From assembly GCA_019359495.1 (NCBI GenBank), contig JAHHHF010000074.1:1-64000 (forward strand): a stretch of DNA of 64,000 nt, given 5' to 3'. Of this stretch, positions 36,030 to 44,364 are shown in pieces. Under the pieces are notes generated by a model. That model did not search any database. It was not told the DNA's origin and saw nothing but the letters and a program-made list of their open reading frames with translations. Every line of letters begins with the position of its first letter. Positions within the stretch are counted from its first letter, which is position 1. A program made the translations under genes and the position numbers. Origin of the DNA: Goleter apudmare HA4340-LM2 (lineage in GTDB: Bacteria > Cyanobacteriota > Cyanobacteriia > Cyanobacteriales > Nostocaceae).

Positions 36030-36506
36030 TCAGGTAATGAATTTGCAATTTGAAAACACAGCCGCTTGTCCACAATGCTGATGATGCTCATCTACAAGAT
36101 TCCAGAGGATACCGTCTGTAATTTCAAAGCGTTTCCCTGTGCTAGTAATTCTGATGCCAGAATAATAGCTAAATCCTTGATTCGCTGCTTCTGATAATAG
36201 GCGATCGCGTTCTTGTTGTACTATAGCTTCAGCTGATTTCCGTGAAGGCATTCGGGTAAACTCTTCCCAAGGAAGTTCCCATAATTCTAAAGCCTGGCGA
36301 TTACCGTAGTTAAAAATTGGATCTACTTCAGTACCATGAGAAACTAAAACCAATGGTGCTTCAAATAATACCTGTGCTACTTCCTCTGGCGAACCACTCA
36401 CATCCAGTAAAGAACGTCCCAGCCAATGGTGAAAACTCTTCAGTAAGCGTTGACTGTGCAGAACAATAGCCTGTTGCTGCCAAGGAAATGCTGTCGCACT
36501 GGTCAT
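36030..36506 (-). CDS. MEKHLA-domain protein
   Basis: A 158-residue protein from ATG 36506; the frame can be extended to a TTG at 36530 but this is less likely. It has the PAS-like MEKHLA fold seen at the end of plant HD-ZIP III factors and as stand-alone cyanobacterial proteins: HSQRLLKSFHHWLGRSL, FNYGNRQALELWELPWEEF, MPSRKSAEAIVQQER and the FEITDGILWNLVDE block. It may bind a small ligand; no function is established. No close operon partner is evident. Confidence 0.82.
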   Translation of the reverse strand: MTSATAFPWQQQAIVLHSQRLLKSFHHWLGRSLLDVSGSPEEVAQVLFEAPLVLVSHGTEVDPIFNYGNRQALELWELPWEEFTRMPSRKSAEAIVQQERDRLLSEAANQGFSYYSGIRITSTGKRFEITDGILWNLVDEHHQHCGQAAVFSNCKFIT

Positions 36507-36606
36507 AAGCAAGGGAGAAAATAACACCAATAGTTTAGTATGACAAAACTTGGCGCAGTTAATATGTAATGAGGTTTAGTTTACACCAATGCTCTAAAAT
36601 TGTGAA

Positions 36607-37677
36607 TTACGAATTTAGTATTACTTCCCCTAGCTGCTGTATTTGTTGTTGATCATATCCTGCTGCTTGCAGTGGCTCGATGATATCTCGTTGCAAATCT
36701 GGAAGATAGCAAGCAATCAAATTAGCTTGACTATCTGGAACAATGCGAACCTCTCCTATCGCTGCTGGCAAGATACAAGATTCTCCTAAATCCAGTCGCT
36801 CGACACCAGAAGCAAATTCTAATTGTACGCGATCGCCAACATTGGAGAGAATCAGACAACGGCGAGGATGAGAAGGTTCTAAATAGGCTGAGTGCAAAAT
36901 CCAACGCTCAAGGGCAAAGTAAGGGCCAGCACAGCCAAAAATTCGAGAATTAGCGCCTGAGCTTAACTTTAAACCATTGTGTGGATGAGGATGATAATGG
37001 TTTTTTAACTCATCGAGGGTGGCGTTAATATTGGCGTACCATTCTTGTTGGTTATACTTGTTGCCATACAAATCTGTCGGCATTACAGATTGAGCTAAAT
37101 TCGAGGTTTGTTGAATTTCAAAGACAAGTGTATCCGGGCCAAAAGAGTGAATAATACCCGCCGGCACGTAGACAGTGTCTCCCGCTTGAACCGAGTGACG
37201 CACCAAGACAGAATCATAGTCACAGGCTGCAAAAGCTGCAAATAATTGCTCTCGTGTAAATTCTGCCTTCAGACCTGCTAATACGGTTGCTCCTGGGGAA
37301 GCCCAAAGAATATGCCAAGCTTCCGTCTTACCATTGGGTTCATTGTGCAACCTCATAGCAGTTTTATCATCAGCATGGAGATGCACAGGTAACATATGAG
37401 ATGCATCAAGAAACTTGGATAGTAGGGGGAAATGTGGCCCCCGCCAGCCCCGACCAACGAATTCGTCAGGGTAAGCTAGGGTGAGTTCATGTAAAGTGCA
37501 CCCAGCCTGCGAGCCATTAACCACAGTCCCTGTTTTGTCTTTGTAGTCGCTGACCTCCCAACTTTCAGCGATGATTCCAGAAGGCAAGCCACGCTTACCA
37601 AGAAGTTTTGGAATTAGCCGTTCTCCAAAAGCATATTTTTGGATATTAGTAGTTAACTTCAGGGGATACCAATCCAT
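36607..37677 (-). CDS. manA: Class I mannose-6-phosphate isomerase
   Basis: A 356-residue zinc isomerase interconverting fructose-6-phosphate and mannose-6-phosphate. ATG 37677 (MDWYPLKLTTNIQ) is preferred over the start 15 bp upstream. Metal-ligand segments are seen as PVHLHADDKTA, PNGKTEAWHIL and the later GIIHSFGPDTLVFEIQQTSN. Overall form is that of the shorter YvyI/ManA group. Together with the guanylyltransferase at 18259-19323 it provides GDP-mannose. The neighbouring HpsJ gene on the same strand, 275 bp away, also points to polysaccharide production. Confidence 0.88.
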   Translation of the reverse strand: MDWYPLKLTTNIQKYAFGERLIPKLLGKRGLPSGIIAESWEVSDYKDKTGTVVNGSQAGCTLHELTLAYPDEFVGRGWRGPHFPLLSKFLDASHMLPVHLHADDKTAMRLHNEPNGKTEAWHILWASPGATVLAGLKAEFTREQLFAAFAACDYDSVLVRHSVQAGDTVYVPAGIIHSFGPDTLVFEIQQTSNLAQSVMPTDLYGNKYNQQEWYANINATLDELKNHYHPHPHNGLKLSSGANSRIFGCAGPYFALERWILHSAYLEPSHPRRCLILSNVGDRVQLEFASGVERLDLGESCILPAAIGEVRIVPDSQANLIACYLPDLQRDIIEPLQAAGYDQQQIQQLGEVILNS

Positions 37678-37844
37678 GAAAACTCTACCCAAATTATGCC
37701 TTTAGTTTGGATGCTGACATGGGGAAGTACCTCTATCCACGGGCTAAGAAAAACATAAAACTGTGAGAATCGATGGTATTTTCTGGGACTAGTTAGAAGG
37801 TGAGTTTGCCAAAAAAGTTCAAAATTACAATATTCTTAAATGCT

Positions 37845-38570
37845 TTAAAGCTTAATTCTGGCCCATTTGGTGGTTTTCCAAAAAATGAAAAACAAAACCC
37901 CAGAAACCAAAGCTCCTAAGTTCCATTTTACAGAACTTTTCAGTAAGGTCAAATTGCGGGAAGATTGAGTCGCTTGTGCTTTAGTCTTAATTTGTTCTTT
38001 AGCTTGAGATATTTCTGATAAAATTTGCTTTTTCTTTTCCTGATTAGTTTTATTATCTAATGTGCGCCTTTGTGCTTTCAAGAAAATCTCTATTTGTGCA
38101 GGTGTAGCTTGGCTCACTTGCTTTTCAATCTGTTCAGCTTGAGATATTTGTTGTTGGGATAAAGTATTTATTTGAAAATCGCTTTGCTTACCAAGTCTGA
38201 TAGTGTTACTAATACCCAGAGGAATTAATAATAAGAATAAGACTGCCAAAAATAAAGTCAGCCAGGATAAAAGCTTCAAACATAATAATTCCCACTTACC
38301 TCGTGAATATAAATTTCCATAAAATATGAGCGCGAATCCAATTAAAGGTACAGGTACTCGTTCAACTATTGCCCCAAAGGTATTAAATTCCCAGGTCGGA
38401 TTCATCAAGTTTAATGGAATAGACATCTCAACTATGTCAAATAATGCTAATAGTAACAGTCCATAACCCAAGCTTCGCAAAATCATCATTGAGCCTGCTT
38501 GGTTCAAAGCAAAATTTTGGAGTTCCTTTACTAAAGGAAAGATTTGTTGCTCATTGCCTGATTTAGTCAT
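37845..38570 (-). CDS. HpsJ-family membrane protein
   Basis: A 241-residue protein with three to four transmembrane helices (for example SLGYGLLLLALFDIVEM, VPVPLIGFALIFYGNLYS, LTLFLAVLFLLLIPLGI and a C-terminal one) and a charged coiled-coil region between them (about 130-205, rich in Gln, Lys and Glu). This layout matches cyanobacterial HpsJ-like proteins, first named from a hormogonium polysaccharide locus. Whether this copy acts in polysaccharide export is not known. A ribosome site is not obvious before ATG 38570. Confidence 0.7.
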   Translation of the reverse strand: MTKSGNEQQIFPLVKELQNFALNQAGSMMILRSLGYGLLLLALFDIVEMSIPLNLMNPTWEFNTFGAIVERVPVPLIGFALIFYGNLYSRGKWELLCLKLLSWLTLFLAVLFLLLIPLGISNTIRLGKQSDFQINTLSQQQISQAEQIEKQVSQATPAQIEIFLKAQRRTLDNKTNQEKKKQILSEISQAKEQIKTKAQATQSSRNLTLLKSSVKWNLGALVSGVLFFIFWKTTKWARIKL

Positions 38571-39057
38571 ATTGCGAATAAAATCTCAAAGAGTGCTTTC
38601 AATGATTTAGAATTACAGTTATTCGATGATAGGCTTACCCTGCAATTTTTGTAGGATAAGCTAAGTTTTTAGCGCATGAAAAATTTGGTTTCTTGCGTCC
38701 GTGTTTGTCAATATGACAACCGTCAAGCGAGCAAAACATAAAAGTTATATTGATCATCACTCCTGTATAAAGGTAAAAGTTGATGGTAGATTTACCCGGT
38801 AGTGAGATTTATAATTTACTCAAAACAGTTGCAAACTGATAATCTGACATTTCTCACATCTAGAAACACTGATAACAATGAGTTGTGTTTTTGATCTAGC
38901 CTTTGTCTTTGAAATACTTGTGACTTTAGCTGCAATTGTCACGATAATACCAGTAATTATGGCTATATAATACCAAAAAATAAAAACCACACCCACAAAG
39001 GGCATGGTTTATGAGTATGGGGCATGAATTTCTTTTTGTCCAGCCATTGAACAGCGA
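38571..39057. other. 487-bp intergenic region
   Basis: No convincing gene is present. A minus-strand frame at 38820-39005 encodes 61 residues with one hydrophobic stretch (WYYIAIITGIIVTIAA), and a plus-strand 18-codon ORF at 38783-38839 reads MVDLPGSEIYNLLKTVAN; either could be a decayed gene end. I do not recognise any regulatory site. Confidence 0.35.
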
Positions 39058-39579
39058 TTACTTGCGGCCACCCAACCACTTAGCAGCCGCAATACCGATT
39101 AATCCTGCCACAATGGGATTGCTGAAAAACTTGATAATCCCTGGTTGTTCCGCCAGCACCTCACGGAAAATATCAGGGTGGTTGTGATAGGCGAAGGATG
39201 CAAGACGGCTGACATCATCAGCATTCATGCGATTGGGATTGCGGGTAGAAAGACCCAATTGTTGCTCTAGATGTCGATCATCCAAGCCTCTAGACTTGAA
39301 GTGTTTGAAAAAGGCGCGGGCGACATCATCCCGTTCGTTGGGTTTAATTTGGGCGATCGCTTTTTGTAACTCCGGCTCCATCTGGCTTGTAGGAATCCGT
39401 TCTGGAGTTACAGAACGACTAAATAATTGACGACGTTGATCAGGTGTTGTCCGTTGAGCAAAATCATCGAAGTTTTCGTATTCAGTCGTGGAATCATCAG
39501 AAAAATTGTCCAGAGATTCGACATTTCCCCCAGCCAAATCTCTCATTATTTGACGCTTATATTCTTCACTACTTGTCAT
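39058..39579 (-). CDS. Conserved cyanobacterial hypothetical protein
   Basis: A 173-residue protein. ATG 39579 (MTSSEEYKRQIM) lies 8 bp behind ggag and is preferred to the ATG two codons upstream, which is too close to that site. The N-terminal third is acidic and probably disordered; the middle part (PELQKAIAQIKPNERDDVARAFFKHFK) and the region with RLASFAYHNHPDIFREVLA are helical; the C-terminus ends in one hydrophobic segment (PIVAGLIGIAAAKWLGG). I recognise this as a cyanobacterial conserved type but know of no function. Confidence 0.7.
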   Translation of the reverse strand: MTSSEEYKRQIMRDLAGGNVESLDNFSDDSTTEYENFDDFAQRTTPDQRRQLFSRSVTPERIPTSQMEPELQKAIAQIKPNERDDVARAFFKHFKSRGLDDRHLEQQLGLSTRNPNRMNADDVSRLASFAYHNHPDIFREVLAEQPGIIKFFSNPIVAGLIGIAAAKWLGGRK

Positions 39580-39661
39580 AGTCATTACTCCTTTTTGCCG
39601 TTAAAGTCCTGATTGCGCTACTGGAGACTGGGAAAAATATTCACCAATCCCTAATTCCCTA

Positions 39662-40102
39662 TTAGCTATACTTAACTTGACTAGTTTGAGTATCATACTG
39701 AGCAGTCAAAATTAGCTTTTTGTCAGGAGCATATACCAAAACTCTTAGGTTTTGATTAGGGAAATTTTTCCGAAAACCTTCAACTAACGATCTCGCCAAA
39801 GGACGCACTTCATTAGGGCTTACTTGCGGAGAAATTACAATACCTAGCTTGTTATTATCACGTACATAAGCATCCTGAACTAACCCTCTAGATGTTTGCA
39901 CAACCCAGTTACCAAAACTTTGCCCTGCTGGGGTGTTACCTCGCTCTAATTCTGCAAAAGCTACATCCCTACCAATTGCTGGTACGTTAGTTGTGCGGTC
40001 AGCTTGTGTTACATTACCGCCTGCACAGGCTGTAGTTATGGTCAGTAACAAAATTAAGATAACAGTCGTCAAGAATTTGCGACTTTGCTGAAGCAAAATC
40101 AT
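39662..40102 (-). CDS. Putative lipoprotein of unknown function
   Basis: A 146-residue protein from ATG 40102, which has aggag at the right distance; the frame extends to 40189 but without such a site. A lipobox is visible as LTITTACAGG, so the mature N-terminus is the Cys. The mature part has two conserved-looking blocks (QSFGNWVVQTSRGLVQDAYVR and NEVRPLARSLVEGFRKNFP) and resembles a small alpha/beta domain. The family is not recognised. It lies in a row of small minus-strand genes with the previous hypothetical and the CsbD-like protein. Confidence 0.7.
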   Translation of the reverse strand: MILLQQSRKFLTTVILILLLTITTACAGGNVTQADRTTNVPAIGRDVAFAELERGNTPAGQSFGNWVVQTSRGLVQDAYVRDNNKLGIVISPQVSPNEVRPLARSLVEGFRKNFPNQNLRVLVYAPDKKLILTAQYDTQTSQVKYS

Positions 40103-40286
40103 TTTTCTTCTCCTAAAAAACTTATTTAAAATCAACTGAATATATAGCCTAATTAAGGGCGTAGGGCTATGATTCAGAAGTAGAAGCAAGTTACGCCCTT
40201 ACACTATTTCCTTTGATTTGCATTAGAGATGTAATCAATCAAAACGTCTCTAAAAATAAAATAGAATCCCAATTATCTGATGGTTG

Positions 40287-40469
40287 TTAGTCCATCTTTT
40301 TCTTGACGTTATCTTTGACATCCTCAATGCCGTGGCGTACTTCACTCTCAGCTTGTTTTGCCTTACCTTTAGCTTTATCTTCTGGATCTCCTGTTACATT
40401 CCCTGCTGCTTCTTGGGCTTTACCTTCAATATTTTTGGCTGTAGCTTTTGCCCGTTTTTCTAAGCTCAT
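40287..40469 (-). CDS. CsbD-family stress protein
   Basis: A 60-residue hydrophilic protein from ATG 40469, behind a perfect aaggag site; the longer frame from 40517 is rejected for that reason. The pattern KNIEGKAQEAAGNVTGDPEDKAKGKAKQAES is typical of CsbD. The protein is rich in Lys, Ala and Glu and probably natively helical or disordered. CsbD proteins are induced by general stress in other bacteria; the biochemical role is unknown. Confidence 0.88.
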   Translation of the reverse strand: MSLEKRAKATAKNIEGKAQEAAGNVTGDPEDKAKGKAKQAESEVRHGIEDVKDNVKKKMD

Positions 40470-40818
40470 GTTGCTCTCCTTAATTAGTAAACTACTTGCT
40501 TCAAAGTAGAGAATCAACTTTGAAAGTATTTGTTATTACTTTTACAAAGTAACTTAAGACTTTCCCTGTAGCCTTCTGTCAGAGGATACATTATTTATCT
40601 ATGCTTAAAGTAAGAGAAATAGATGCAGAAATTATATTGTTTGTATGTGAGAAATATGTGTGATCATGATATTGAGTGAAAGATTTTCGTAATCAGGACT
40701 AAAATCTTCACTACAAACCAAATTGTTGATGATTGATATATAATCAACTAATACTTAATAGAAAAACCTGGCTTATTGAATAAACCAGGTCATGAAGTTA
40801 TGGGGATGACTTTGATAT
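40470..40818. other. 349-bp intergenic region
   Basis: It contains the terminator of the RPI-repeat gene at its right end and AT-rich DNA upstream of the CsbD gene. No further gene or named site was seen. Confidence 0.4.
40762..40790 (-). terminator. Intrinsic terminator after the RPI-repeat gene
   Basis: On the minus strand, acctggtttattcaataag then ccaggt forms a stem with inner A-T pairs, followed by ttttt. It lies about 30 bp after the stop codon of the gene at 40819-41307. Confidence 0.75.
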
Positions 40819-41307
40819 CTAATCTAGATAACCCATCAGACCTTCGGAATTATCAATCTCATTAGATGCTATCGGACGATTACCAAATATTGAATAGTTT
40901 TCAGAAACAACCAGTGAACTAGAAGCAATCGGACGAATCCCAGAGAGGTTAATACTGCTAACCACATGCATTTCACTGGCACTAATTGGGCGAATTCCCA
41001 TTGAGTTATAGGTGCTAACCACTTGCAATTCGCTGGTAGTAATTGGGCGTACTCCAGCAATTGAGAGTTTTTCCGCAACTTCTAAGTCGCTACCACCGAT
41101 AGGACGCATCGCGGCGATCGCTAGTGATTCTTTGGTTTCCGCTTTTTTAGCAGATTCTGCTTGTACTGATTGGTCAGCGCTTGATTCTACTTTATCTGTA
41201 CTCAATTTACTACCTTGATTATTTTCAACTTCAACTGTGGTGTCCCCTTTCAGCTTGGTATGCTTTTGTCGAGGACTGATGGCTTTGCCAGTGCCACTAA
41301 CGGTCAT
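40819..41307 (-). CDS. Small protein with five tandem 19-residue RPI repeats
   Basis: A 162-residue protein with no signal peptide. The first 60 residues are polar and probably disordered. From residue 62 there are five units spaced exactly 19 residues apart, with Arg of the RPI motif at 68, 87, 106, 125 and 144. The unit is about G(I/V)RPI..S.L.V plus a variable spacer. It ends EGLMGYLD. The start has a good site (agaggag, 9 bp upstream). I recognise no named family. It is a single-gene transcript with its own terminator. The repeat may form a small solenoid or act as a series of binding motifs. Confidence 0.72.
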   Translation of the reverse strand: MTVSGTGKAISPRQKHTKLKGDTTVEVENNQGSKLSTDKVESSADQSVQAESAKKAETKESLAIAAMRPIGGSDLEVAEKLSIAGVRPITTSELQVVSTYNSMGIRPISASEMHVVSSINLSGIRPIASSSLVVSENYSIFGNRPIASNEIDNSEGLMGYLD

Positions 41308-41558
41308 AAAATCAACTCCTCTGGTTTTTTAAGTTGTTTTTACAATAAGTAAACAGACGTGAATTTTTTCTCTATATATGAGAGTTTAACCTTAAAAAAC
41401 CTTGCATATGTATAATTATCTTCAAAACTTACACATAAGTAAATCCTAATTACAAATTTTTGTTACGAAAAGTTGCTATGTATTGAGTAAACTCAGGAGA
41501 GAACACGAGTGCAAAACAGTCTCGTTACTATGAGATAGGGTATCGACAGCAAAACAGT

Positions 41559-43556
41559 ATGACTGAATTTAGTCTGCAAGCGCCTTTTAGTCCGACAGGC
41601 GATCAACCACATGCGATCGCCCAACTTGTGACAAGTATTGAATCCGGTAATCGTTACCAAACTTTACTAGGAGCTACGGGAACTGGTAAGACATTTTCAG
41701 TAGCCGCAGTGATTGAGAAAGTTGGTAAACCTACCTTGGTGCTAGCGCATAACAAAACTCTCGCGGCACAACTGTGTAATGAGTTGCGGGAATTCTTTCC
41801 CAAAAATGCTGTCGAGTATTTCGTCAGCTACTATGACTATTATCAACCAGAAGCGTACATTCCCGTCACGGATACTTATATAGAAAAAACAGCTGCAATT
41901 AATGATGAGATAGATATGTTACGCCACTCAGCGACGCGATCGCTGTTTGAACGTCGTGATGTCATCGTTGTGGCTTCGATTAGCTGTATCTACGGCTTAG
42001 GGATTCCCGCCGAATACCTAAAAGCGGCGATTCCCCTACAAATTGGGATGGAAGTTAATCAACGCCAAATTCTCCGGGATTTGGCATCAGTGCAGTATGG
42101 CCGCAACGATCTAGAAATGGGACGGGGAAAGTTTCGCGTCCGGGGTGATGTCTTAGAAATTGGCCCAGCTTACGAAGACCGAATTATTCGGGTGGAATTC
42201 TTTGGCGATGAAATTGATGCCATTCGTTACATTGACCCAGTGACTGGTGAAATTATCAGCAGCATGGAAGCTGTGAATATTTACCCTGCACGTCACTTTG
42301 TCACCCCAGAAGAAAGGTTAGAAGTAGCTTGTGATGACATTGCAAGTGAATTAAAACAGCAAAAAGCCAACTTAGAAGCAAACGGAAAATTATTAGAAGC
42401 GCAACGCATAGATCAAAGAACACGCTATGACTTAGAAATGCTGCGCGAAGTCGGTTACTGTAACGGCGTCGAAAACTATTCCCGTCACTTAGCAGGAAGA
42501 CATTCCGGAGAACCGCCAGAGTGTTTGATTGATTATTTTCCTAAAGATTGGCTATTAGTGATTGATGAATCTCACGTTACAGTACCACAAATTCGGGGCA
42601 TGTATAACGGCGACCAAGCCAGGAAGAAAGTATTAATTGAACATGGATTTCGACTACCCAGTGCGGCTGATAACCGTCCATTAAAGGCAGAAGAATTCTG
42701 GTCAAAGGTGAACCAATGTATTTTTGTTTCCGCTACCCCAGGAAACTGGGAATTAGAAATTTCAGAAGATCATATAGTTGAGCAAGTAATTCGACCCACT
42801 GGCGTCATTGACCCAGAAATTTCCGTGCGTCCTACAGAAGGACAAATAGATGATTTATTAGGAGAAATCAAAGACAGAGTTGACCGCCAAGAACGCGTGT
42901 TAATTACCACCTTAACTAAACGCATGGCGGAAGATTTAACTGAATATCTGCAAGACCACAGTATCCGGGTGCGATACTTGCATTCGGAAATTAATTCCAT
43001 TCAACGCATTGAGATTTTACAAGATTTACGCGAGGGAAACTTTGATGTATTGGTGGGTGTCAATTTGTTGCGGGAAGGTTTAGACTTACCAGAGGTATCC
43101 CTGGTTGCAATTATGGATGCTGATAAAGAAGGGTTCTTGCGAGCTGAACGTTCCTTAATTCAAACTATTGGTAGAGCCGCGCGTCACATCCGGGGACAAG
43201 CGATTTTGTATGCTGATAATATGACCGATAGCATGATTAAAGCTATTGACGAAACTGACAGGCGGCGAGGCATTCAGATGGCTCATAACCGGATGCATGG
43301 AATTACACCCCAACCGATTGTCAAAAAGTCTAGTAACGCCATTTTATCATTCTTAGATGTTTCTCGACGGTTGAATGCAACTGACTTAAAGGTTGTCGAT
43401 GAACATATAGATGAATTGCCACTAGAACAGATTCCCGAATTGATTATTAAACTTGAAGCACAGATGAAAGAAGCGGCGAAAAATTTAGAATTTGAAGAGG
43501 CGGCAAAATTCCGCGATCGCATCAAGCATCTGCGAGATAAAATGCTGGGACATTAA
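41559..43556 (+). CDS. uvrB: Excinuclease ABC subunit UvrB
   Basis: A 665-residue full-length UvrB. Walker A is [12 protein letters not shown], the beta-hairpin region is [20 protein letters not shown], the helicase motif II is VIDESHV, and motifs V-VI appear as [16 protein letters not shown] and [10 protein letters not shown]-terminal UVR motif ([15 protein letters not shown]) for UvrC contact is present. It acts with UvrA and UvrC in nucleotide-excision repair. No clear LexA box was seen in the 250-bp upstream region. It is the most conserved gene in the window. Confidence 0.98.
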   Translation: MTEFSLQAPFSPTGDQPHAIAQLVTSIESGNRYQTLLGATGTGKTFSVAAVIEKVGKPTLVLAHNKTLAAQLCNELREFFPKNAVEYFVSYYDYYQPEAYIPVTDTYIEKTAAINDEIDMLRHSATRSLFERRDVIVVASISCIYGLGIPAEYLKAAIPLQIGMEVNQRQILRDLASVQYGRNDLEMGRGKFRVRGDVLEIGPAYEDRIIRVEFFGDEIDAIRYIDPVTGEIISSMEAVNIYPARHFVTPEERLEVACDDIASELKQQKANLEANGKLLEAQRIDQRTRYDLEMLREVGYCNGVENYSRHLAGRHSGEPPECLIDYFPKDWLLVIDESHVTVPQIRGMYNGDQARKKVLIEHGFRLPSAADNRPLKAEEFWSKVNQCIFVSATPGNWELEISEDHIVEQVIRPTGVIDPEISVRPTEGQIDDLLGEIKDRVDRQERVLITTLTKRMAEDLTEYLQDHSIRVRYLHSEINSIQRIEILQDLREGNFDVLVGVNLLREGLDLPEVSLVAIMDADKEGFLRAERSLIQTIGRAARHIRGQAILYADNMTDSMIKAIDETDRRRGIQMAHNRMHGITPQPIVKKSSNAILSFLDVSRRLNATDLKVVDEHIDELPLEQIPELIIKLEAQMKEAAKNLEFEEAAKFRDRIKHLRDKMLGH

Positions 43557-43753
43557 CTTAAATTTTATGTGCAAAAACCTGAAAACTCTTTCTCAATCTG
43601 CCCCTTAGTCTCTTTTAGTCTTAATGATATAGTTTTTCCCAATCTGGCGAGGTACTGAGTAAATCGCTAATAAAACTGATTGTCCTGTCTGTCGGTGGTA
43701 TGTATGTGGTCTACCGCAATCCGATTTGATTGATGAACTTATACCAATGAAAT

Positions 43754-44056
43754 TTGGGGACAGCATTGTCTAGCAACACATTCGTAGTTAGCCTCAAGGC
43801 AGGTAATGGGTACAGTGCTTACCTATTCCAAGATTATGATTTCTCTAAAGGGTTAACAGGAATATTCAACACTATCGGTGTTGATTTAGATGGCAGTGGA
43901 AACGCAGGTAAAGGATTATCTCACGCTTCATTATTCGTTTCTAATATAGTAGGGACAAAACCCCCTGTTACTTCCGTGCCTGAACCTGCTTCTTTGTTGG
44001 GTCTTGGTTTAGTCGCAAGTGGAATGGTAATGGTTCGCCGCCGTCGCGCCATCTAA
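43754..44056 (+). pseudogene. 5'-truncated PEP-CTERM protein gene
   Basis: The frame encodes the end of an exported protein: a beta-rich domain (SLKAGNGYSAYLFQDYDF and GLSHASLFVS) and then a complete PEP-CTERM sorting signal, VPEPASLLGLGLVASG followed by RRRR. It lacks any signal peptide or good start; the only candidate start is a TTG without a ribosome site. Proteins of this class are exported and then processed by exosortase, so without the leader this cannot function. The upstream sequence around 43717-43734 (caatccgatttgatt) resembles the flanks of IS remnants here, which suggests a deletion joint. Confidence 0.6.
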
Positions 44057-44131
44057 TGATTGTTCCTGTGTATAAACTTCAGCCAATGCAGGTAATATTT
44101 TTGTAAGTTGCCGCAGGTTGAAAATTGAAAG

Positions 44132-44164
44132 TCGTCACAGACCTTAATCTGTGACGATTTCTTA
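44132..44164 (+). terminator. Intrinsic terminator
   Basis: A 10-bp perfect stem (tcgtcacaga with tctgtgacga) and a 6-base loop are followed by tttctta. It lies 75 bp after the PEP-CTERM frame. Confidence 0.65.
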
Positions 44165-44364
44165 TTTGTATTTCTGATACCAAATTGGCAAAGGTAGTGT
44201 TGGTTGAGAAATATGGCGATTGAAAAGCACTACAAACTTTCTGTTCTGTTTGTGCCCAAATCTTTGAAAACATCCTTTGACGCATTACAGTATTGATATG
44301 AGCGAAATTGTCATTTTTAGAAAGCATTTCCTCTGCCTAGAATGATAGAAGCACGCTAATTGGC

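Noticed and set aside
38820-39005. 61-codon minus-strand membrane ORF
   Set aside because: One hydrophobic stretch only, no ribosome site and no recognised family; kept only as a note in the intergenic entry.
41308-41558. LexA-type SOS box before uvrB
   Set aside because: No sequence close to the cyanobacterial AGTAC-N-GTTC pattern was found by eye.
44079-44327. 82-codon minus-strand ORF
   Set aside because: It spans the terminator hairpin after the PEP-CTERM frame and shows no family resemblance.
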